Source: Scalindua sp964437425 | Lineage (GTDB): Bacteria > Planctomycetota > Brocadiia > Brocadiales > Scalinduaceae | Reading direction: 5' to 3' | Length of the DNA stretch: 29,112 bases | Assembly (NCBI GenBank): GCA_964437425.1 | Contig: CAYTGO010000040.1 | Location: forward strand, 1-29,112 | Shown: positions 24,639 through 29,112 of the stretch, one piece after another | Layout: the number at the start of each line of letters is the position of its first letter | How positions within the stretch are numbered: position 1 is the first letter of the stretch | Position numbers and translations under genes: made by a program | Notes under the pieces: generated by a model | What the model was told of the DNA's origin: nothing | Seen by the model: the letters and a program-made list of their open reading frames with translations, nothing else | Databases searched by the model: none

Positions 24639-25478
24639 TTGGCAAGAGCAGATAAAATGTATATTCGGTTCTGGGGTGCAAGAGGCAGTATAAGTACACC
24701 GGGAAAAGAAACCGTTAAATACGGTGGAAATACATCATGCATTGAAATCAGATGTGGTAAAGAAATCTTTATTCTGGATGCCGGTAGTGGTATCAGAGAA
24801 TTAGGGAACAAAATATTATCTGAAAAACCTCAACACTTAAACATTCTATTTTCTCATTTTCATTGGGATCATATACAAGGATTTCCGTTCTTTGCACCTG
24901 TTTTTAATAGTAAATATTCAATCACTCTGATTGGTGAGAGTAAAATGAACTTTACACTGGAGCAACTTTTTACAGCTCAGTTAATGTTTCCATATTTCCC
25001 ATTATCATTGTCAGAATTGGATGCAAAGATTAGTTTTAATGAATTAACAAAAAACGATAGTATTAAAAAGAATAATGTAAAAATTAATCTTGCACGCCTT
25101 AACCATCCTGGAGGATGTATAGGGTATAGAATTGAGTACGGAGGTAAGTCCTTTGTTTATGCTACAGATACTGAACATTTCAGTTGTATAGACAAATCAT
25201 TACTCAAACTGTCTTTAAATGCAGATGTTCTTGTTTATGATTGTAATTATACAGATGATGAATATTCCGGTAAAGTGGGACCTCCAAGAACCGGTTGGGG
25301 GCACTCTACATGGACGCAAGGGGTGAAAGTCGCCAAAGCTGCTAAAGTTAAGAAATTTATATTGTTTCACCACGATCCAGCACATGATGATAAGTTTGTA
25401 GATAAACTTGAGAGAGATGCTAGAAAAGAATTCAAGGAATCATATGCTGCTTATGAGGGTATGGAATTAAACCTTTAA
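24639..25478 (+). CDS. MBL-fold metal-dependent hydrolase 2 (paralogue of hydrolase 1)
   Basis: 279 aa. Same family as 21526-22365, with shared blocks 'KYGGNTSCIE', 'HFHWDHIQGFPFF' (H73, H75, D77, H78), 'LNHPGGCIGY' (H156), 'DCNYTDDEYSG' (D201), 'GWGHSTW', 'FHHDP' (H244/H245) and 'AAYEGMELN' at the C-terminus. The metal site looks complete. The two copies diverge elsewhere, so they probably differ in substrate or timing rather than being a recent duplication. The start is TTG 24639 with a strong SD AAAGGGG (24627-24633). An ATG six codons later fits the family start (MYIRFWGARGS) but is too far from that SD. The HD-GYP gene follows after 5 bp, implying tight coupling. A cyclic phosphodiesterase role is inferred from family. 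Confidence 0.82.
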   Translation: MARADKMYIRFWGARGSISTPGKETVKYGGNTSCIEIRCGKEIFILDAGSGIRELGNKILSEKPQHLNILFSHFHWDHIQGFPFFAPVFNSKYSITLIGESKMNFTLEQLFTAQLMFPYFPLSLSELDAKISFNELTKNDSIKKNNVKINLARLNHPGGCIGYRIEYGGKSFVYATDTEHFSCIDKSLLKLSLNADVLVYDCNYTDDEYSGKVGPPRTGWGHSTWTQGVKVAKAAKVKKFILFHHDPAHDDKFVDKLERDARKEFKESYAAYEGMELNL

Positions 25479-25483
25479 AATAA

Positions 25484-27442
25484 GTGAATATCATTTCTAC
25501 AAAATTAACTATATATCACGCCCCGGGAGTTGTGCCTGACCCCTTTAAGCCTTTGTTGAGAGATGAAGGGATAAATTTAATAAAGATAATCCCTTCAGAT
25601 ATCGCAGAACACAAATCTTGTGATGGTCTAAAAATTTATCTCTTAAATGACGAATTTATTAATGGCTTGAAGAAAGAGGAATTCGAATCGATTTTCTGTT
25701 CGGATAACTCTAATGCCGTTATTTGTATTAGAAAACCAAATATTGCTGAAACCTGTAGCGAAGAAAAAATATTTATTTACCTCAAAGAACCTGTAGAAGA
25801 ACCGGAACTGTTGAAAGCTTTAAAGAGTGGATTCGGATATTTGCACTCGAAGCTGGAGGGTGAAAGGTTGCTATCTGCGTTAGATACTCGTACCAGGGAA
25901 TTAAGTAGTCTAAATGAAATTGGAATATCTCTTTCATCAGAGCAGGATTATGATACTTTGTTGAGCTTAATTCTTTCAAAAAGCAGGGAGATTACAAATT
26001 GCGATGCCGGAAGTCTATACCTACTGGACAGAGCGAAAAATGTTGGAAATAGCCTGATATTTAAGTTAGTTCAAAATGATTCTCTTGCTAACATAGAATT
26101 TAAGGAATATGCACTGCCGCTTACAAGGTCTAGCCTGGCAGGCTATGTCGCGTTAACCGGGGAATTTATTAACCTTGAGGACGTCTATGATATACCTGAA
26201 GATGTAGACTACTCTTTTAATAAGGCCTTTGATATTAAGTTTAATTATCGCACAAAGTCAATGCTGGTAATACCAATGAAGGATCACAGAAATAAAACCA
26301 TTGGTGTGCTACAGTTAATAAACAGGAAAAAATCAAAAAATGTTCAATTGAATTCGGAATCAGTTGTTGAGGATGAGGTAAGACCTTTTGATGAAAGAAC
26401 CTTTGGACTTATAAATTCACTTGCAAGTCAGGCTGCTGTCTCTATAGAAAATAGTCTTTTATATCAAAATATACAAAATCTATTTGAAGGGTTCGTAAAA
26501 GCATCAGTGCTCACAATAGAACAACGAGATCCTTCAACATGCGGGCACTCTGAAAGGGTTTCTGCATTAACCGTTGGGCTGGCAGTTGTAGTTGACAGGG
26601 TATCAACCGGGAAGTACAAGGATACACATTTTTCCAATGAACAGCTGAAGGAAATAAGATATGCAGGTCTACTGCATGACTTTGGTAAAATAGGTGTACG
26701 TGAGAATGTGTTAGTAAAAGCAAATAAACTGTATCCGGATGAGATAAAGAATGTAAGAAGCCGTTTTGATTTTATAAAAAAATCAATCGAATGTAAATAC
26801 CTTGAGAAAAAGTTAAGCATAGTGCATGACAAAAAGGTTGATGATTACCTGGAATGTTTCAAAGAGATTGATATTGAATTGAAAGACGAATTAATTAGGC
26901 TGGATGCTTATTCAGCAGGGATTGAAAAAGCCAATATACCTACTATTCTGGAAGACGATCTGTTTGTAGAAATAAAAAATATTTCTGAGAAAGTCTATCA
27001 TGATTATAGCGGGGCAGAGCGTAATTATCTTTCTCCATATGAATTTAATTTATTAAGCATAAAAAAGGGTACTCTGGATGAAAAAGAGAGGCATGAAATT
27101 GAATCTCATGTTGTTCATTCATATGAATTCTTAAAGAAGATTCCGTGGACAAAAGAATTCGAGAATATTCCGGACATTGCGCATGCACATCATGAGAAGC
27201 TGAACGGGAAAGGCTACCCTTTGGGTATAAATACTGATAAGATTCCAATCCAATCCAAGATGATGGCTCTTACTGATATATATGATGCCTTAACAGCACA
27301 GGACAGGCCATATAAGAAAGCGGTTCCTCATGACAAAGCACTAGATATTATTGATTACGATGTTAAAGGTAAACTTATTGACTCTGATCTGTTTGACATG
27401 TTTGTTAAGGAAAAGGTATACGAGATAGTGCAGGAAGTTTAA
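25484..27442 (+). CDS. GAF/HD-GYP-domain phosphohydrolase
   Basis: 652 aa, soluble. Residues 1-120 look like a degenerate receiver-like domain lacking a clear acceptor Asp. A GAF domain spans about 140-325 ('CDAGSLYLLDR', 'MLVIPMKDHRNKTIGVLQLIN'). The HD-GYP domain follows: H355 ('CGHSERV'), H398/D399 ('GLLHDFGKIGV'), H542/H545 ('SHVVHSYEFL'), H569/H570 and the GYP signature in 'AHHEKLNGKGYPLG' (568-581), and D598 ('LTDIYDALTA'). Such domains hydrolyse cyclic di-GMP or related cyclic dinucleotides. About 120 residues of charged, helical sequence (412-530) separate the HD pair from the next His, longer than the classic HD-GYP spacing. The start is GTG 25484, five bases after the MBL hydrolase 2 stop, without an obvious SD, so translation is probably coupled. 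It is last in the five-gene unit and convergent with cutA. Confidence 0.87.
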   Translation: MNIISTKLTIYHAPGVVPDPFKPLLRDEGINLIKIIPSDIAEHKSCDGLKIYLLNDEFINGLKKEEFESIFCSDNSNAVICIRKPNIAETCSEEKIFIYLKEPVEEPELLKALKSGFGYLHSKLEGERLLSALDTRTRELSSLNEIGISLSSEQDYDTLLSLILSKSREITNCDAGSLYLLDRAKNVGNSLIFKLVQNDSLANIEFKEYALPLTRSSLAGYVALTGEFINLEDVYDIPEDVDYSFNKAFDIKFNYRTKSMLVIPMKDHRNKTIGVLQLINRKKSKNVQLNSESVVEDEVRPFDERTFGLINSLASQAAVSIENSLLYQNIQNLFEGFVKASVLTIEQRDPSTCGHSERVSALTVGLAVVVDRVSTGKYKDTHFSNEQLKEIRYAGLLHDFGKIGVRENVLVKANKLYPDEIKNVRSRFDFIKKSIECKYLEKKLSIVHDKKVDDYLECFKEIDIELKDELIRLDAYSAGIEKANIPTILEDDLFVEIKNISEKVYHDYSGAERNYLSPYEFNLLSIKKGTLDEKERHEIESHVVHSYEFLKKIPWTKEFENIPDIAHAHHEKLNGKGYPLGINTDKIPIQSKMMALTDIYDALTAQDRPYKKAVPHDKALDIIDYDVKGKLIDSDLFDMFVKEKVYEIVQEV

Positions 27443-27446
27443 TGAG

Positions 27447-27764
27447 TTATTTTGTCTCTTCGTTGATCCAGGATAGATATTTAATGGAACCTTCTACAAT
27501 TGGCATTGCAATAATTTCCGGGACATCGTAGCTGTGTAGTTCTTCAACTCTTTTTACAATTTGTTTAAAAAGTTTTTTATTGGTTTTCATCATCATCAAT
27601 GCTTCTTTGTCTTCACATGTCTTTCCTTGCCAGTTGTAAATTGAATGAATAGGAGAAATGATATTAGAACATGCAACTAATTTTTCTTTAACCAATGTCC
27701 TTCCGATTTTTTTTGCTTCGCTTATTGAGCCGGTGGTAACATAGATCACTATATAGTTTGACAT
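27447..27764 (-). CDS. cutA: CutA1 divalent-cation tolerance protein
   Basis: 105 aa, the normal length for the trimeric CutA1 family. Hallmarks are 'VIYVTTGSISEAKKIGRTLV' at the N-terminus, 'LVACSNIISPIHSIYNWQGK' in the middle with the conserved Cys-Asn, and 'YDVPEIIAMPI' near the C-terminus. CutA was named for copper tolerance in E. coli, but its biochemical role is unsettled. It is convergent with the HD-GYP gene (4 bp apart) and diverges from bioF, so it is probably monocistronic. No clear SD was seen. Confidence 0.93.
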   Translation of the reverse strand: MSNYIVIYVTTGSISEAKKIGRTLVKEKLVACSNIISPIHSIYNWQGKTCEDKEALMMMKTNKKLFKQIVKRVEELHSYDVPEIIAMPIVEGSIKYLSWINEETK

Positions 27765-27948
27765 TTTTGTCTATTAATTTGTCACTATTAAGTTTAATTA
27801 TTGTTTTTTACTTCTAATAGTAAAGGGTGCGAGTTCTTTGATTGATTTGTAATAGCATGTTACTTCGAGTCTTAAACTAATGTCGATTTCATAAAAATTA
27901 CGAATAATATTCCTAGTATTTTCTAGCAGGCTTACTATTACTAAAATT

Positions 27949-27985
27949 CATTGTCAGTATAACACATCTATTATTGTTGACAATG
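27949..27985. repeat. Perfect 8-bp inverted repeat upstream of bioF
   Basis: CATTGTCA (27949-27956) and TGACAATG (27978-27985) are exact reverse complements with 21 bp between them. Their centres are 29 bp apart, close to three helical turns, and the repeat ends about 23 bp before the bioF ATG. It could bind a dimeric regulator. It does not match the BirA or BioR operators I know. Confidence 0.4.
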
Positions 27986-28008
27986 TGAATTTTTGTTGCC
28001 AAATAAAC

Positions 28009-29112
28009 ATGAACCATTTATCAGATGAATTGATCAAAATAAAAGAGTCCGGTCTTTACAGAAATCTTACGGCTGTTGAGAATGCACAGGATACTCATAT
28101 AAAAATAGAAGGCAAAACATATTTGTCTTTTTGCTCAAATAATTATCTTGGTCTTGCAAGCCATCCCTCTGTTGTAGCGGCGGTTAAAGATGCTGTAGAA
28201 TTGTATGGATGGGGGGCTGGTGCGTCTAGGCTGGTATCCGGAAATATGACTTTACATGAAACGCTTGAGAATGAAATATCAAAGTTCAAGAAAAAAGATG
28301 CTGCTATTGTTTTTCCAACTGGATATATGGCTAATTTAGGCGTAATAACATCTTTAGTGTCTAATGGAGATTTGGTTATTTGTGATAAATTAAACCATGC
28401 CAGTATCATAGATGGATGTAGATTATCTGGTGCAGACTTCAGGGTTTATGCACATTGCAATATGGAGAAACTTGAAAACATACTCAAGAAGTCAGCAAAA
28501 TATAACTGTAAACTGATTATTACTGATTCCGTATTCAGTATGGATGGAGATCTGGCACCCATCCCTGATCTTGTCAAGATTGCTGCAAACTACAATGCTA
28601 TGCTTATGGTCGATGAGGCTCATGGTACAGGTGTTTTTGGGGAAAATGGCATAGGGGTTGTTGAGCATTATGATCTAGGCAATGAAGTATATGTTGTTAT
28701 GGGTACATTAAGTAAAGCCATTGGAAGTCTTGGAGGTTATGTTTCCGGTGATATCGATTTGATCAGTTATCTTAGGAATAAAGCAAGGACTTTTATGTAT
28801 ACAACCGCGCTCCCACCTGCAGTATGTGCCGCATCTATTGCCGGTATAAAGCTAATACAAGGAGATCCTTCAATGCGAGTGTCACTATGGAATAATGTGC
28901 GTTTCATCAAGGACAAATTGAATTCATTGAATATTAATACTATATCTTCTGAAAGTCAGATTATTCCAATCTTGATAGGAGATGCAAAGAAGGCCGTTAA
29001 AGTTTCAAAACTGCTTTATGACAATGGAATATTAATCCCTGCTATACGACCACCTACCGTCCCAGCTAACTCCAGCCGTCTCAGAATGACTGTTATGTCA
29101 TCACATACAAAA
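28009..29112 (+). CDS. bioF: 8-amino-7-oxononanoate synthase-like PLP enzyme (runs off right edge)
   Basis: From ATG 28009 the frame stays open for 368 codons to the window edge; full-length members are about 385-400 aa, so little is missing. This is an alpha-oxoamine synthase: 'YLSFCSNNYLGLASHPSV' (38-55), 'GAGASRLVSGNMTLHETLE' (69-87), PLP ring-stacking H130 ('KLNHASIIDG'), 'TDSVFSMDGD', 'VDEAHGTGVFG' (D202, H205), and the PLP lysine K236 in 'GTLSKAIGSLGGY'. The C-terminal 'AIRPPTVPANSSRLRMTVMSSHT' fits BioF better than glycine C-acetyltransferase. It condenses pimeloyl-ACP/CoA with L-alanine in biotin synthesis. Related family members (Kbl, serine palmitoyltransferase) cannot be fully excluded; other bio genes would lie outside the window. 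No good SD; an inverted repeat lies just upstream. Confidence 0.88.
   Translation, partial: MNHLSDELIKIKESGLYRNLTAVENAQDTHIKIEGKTYLSFCSNNYLGLASHPSVVAAVKDAVELYGWGAGASRLVSGNMTLHETLENEISKFKKKDAAIVFPTGYMANLGVITSLVSNGDLVICDKLNHASIIDGCRLSGADFRVYAHCNMEKLENILKKSAKYNCKLIITDSVFSMDGDLAPIPDLVKIAANYNAMLMVDEAHGTGVFGENGIGVVEHYDLGNEVYVVMGTLSKAIGSLGGYVSGDIDLISYLRNKARTFMYTTALPPAVCAASIAGIKLIQGDPSMRVSLWNNVRFIKDKLNSLNINTISSESQIIPILIGDAKKAVKVSKLLYDNGILIPAIRPPTVPANSSRLRMTVMSSHTK

Noticed and set aside
27977..28006. TTGACA at 27977-27982 as a -35 box for bioF
   Set aside because: No -10 box lies 16-18 bp downstream, and transcription would start at or after the ATG at 28009.
1..29112. Mobile element, prophage, CRISPR or defence island
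   Set aside because: No transposase, integrase, phage, Cas or restriction gene, no spaced direct repeats and no flanking duplications were seen; gene content is chromosomal housekeeping and signalling.

Overview
The window is about 29 kb of AT-rich (roughly 35-40% GC by eye) bacterial chromosome carrying 22 protein-coding genes. Two of these are cut by the window edges: a PhoR-type kinase on the left and a BioF-type synthase on the right. I found no tRNA, rRNA, CRISPR array, insertion sequence or phage gene. The ADP-heptose genes hldE and gmhA imply a Gram-negative cell with lipopolysaccharide. The many cytoplasmic multi-domain kinases, the base composition, the HD-GYP and MBL-fold phosphodiesterase-like proteins and the narB-like reductase would fit a planctomycete of the anammox type (Brocadiales). 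That placement is a guess; no marker gene in the window proves it.

Layout. 1-1236 (-): phoB with phoR, overlapping by 4 bp. 1237-1758: a long non-coding stretch with a good sigma70 promoter for a DksA/TraR-type zinc-finger regulator (1759-2229, +). 2277-5757 (-): a geranylgeranyl-reductase-like flavoprotein followed after 19 bp by a REC-GAF-PAS histidine kinase. 6114-7073 (+): thioredoxin reductase, convergent with an M20 peptidase and an ATP-grasp ligase (7085-9623, -). 10112-15728 (+): a nitrate-reductase-like molybdoenzyme (narB type), then a PAS kinase, a tandem-receiver protein and a REC-HK-REC hybrid kinase, followed by an unrecognised 176-aa protein (15812-16342). 16361-17716 (-): UMF1-type MFS transporter. 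17939-18697 (+): SAM methyltransferase. 18750-21113 (-): rpmE-prfA-prmC, the translation-termination cluster. 21526-27442 (+): a compact five-gene unit of MBL-fold hydrolase 1, hldE, gmhA, MBL-fold hydrolase 2 and a GAF/HD-GYP protein. 27447-27764 (-): cutA. 28009 to the right edge (+): bioF.

How the genes work together. The molybdoenzyme and the three signalling proteins after it look like one transcription unit. None of the three has a DNA-binding or enzymatic output, and the second receiver of the tandem protein has lost its phospho-acceptor Asp, so they look like an internal phosphorelay. The heptose unit places LPS inner-core precursor synthesis (HldE, GmhA) between two paralogous MBL-fold phosphodiesterase-like proteins and an HD-GYP protein, a possible link between a nucleotide second messenger and envelope synthesis. 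The ATP-grasp/M20 pair looks like a ligase plus deprotecting or degrading hydrolase for an unknown amide. These three loci are the best candidates for undescribed biology. The rest is ordinary housekeeping and signalling.
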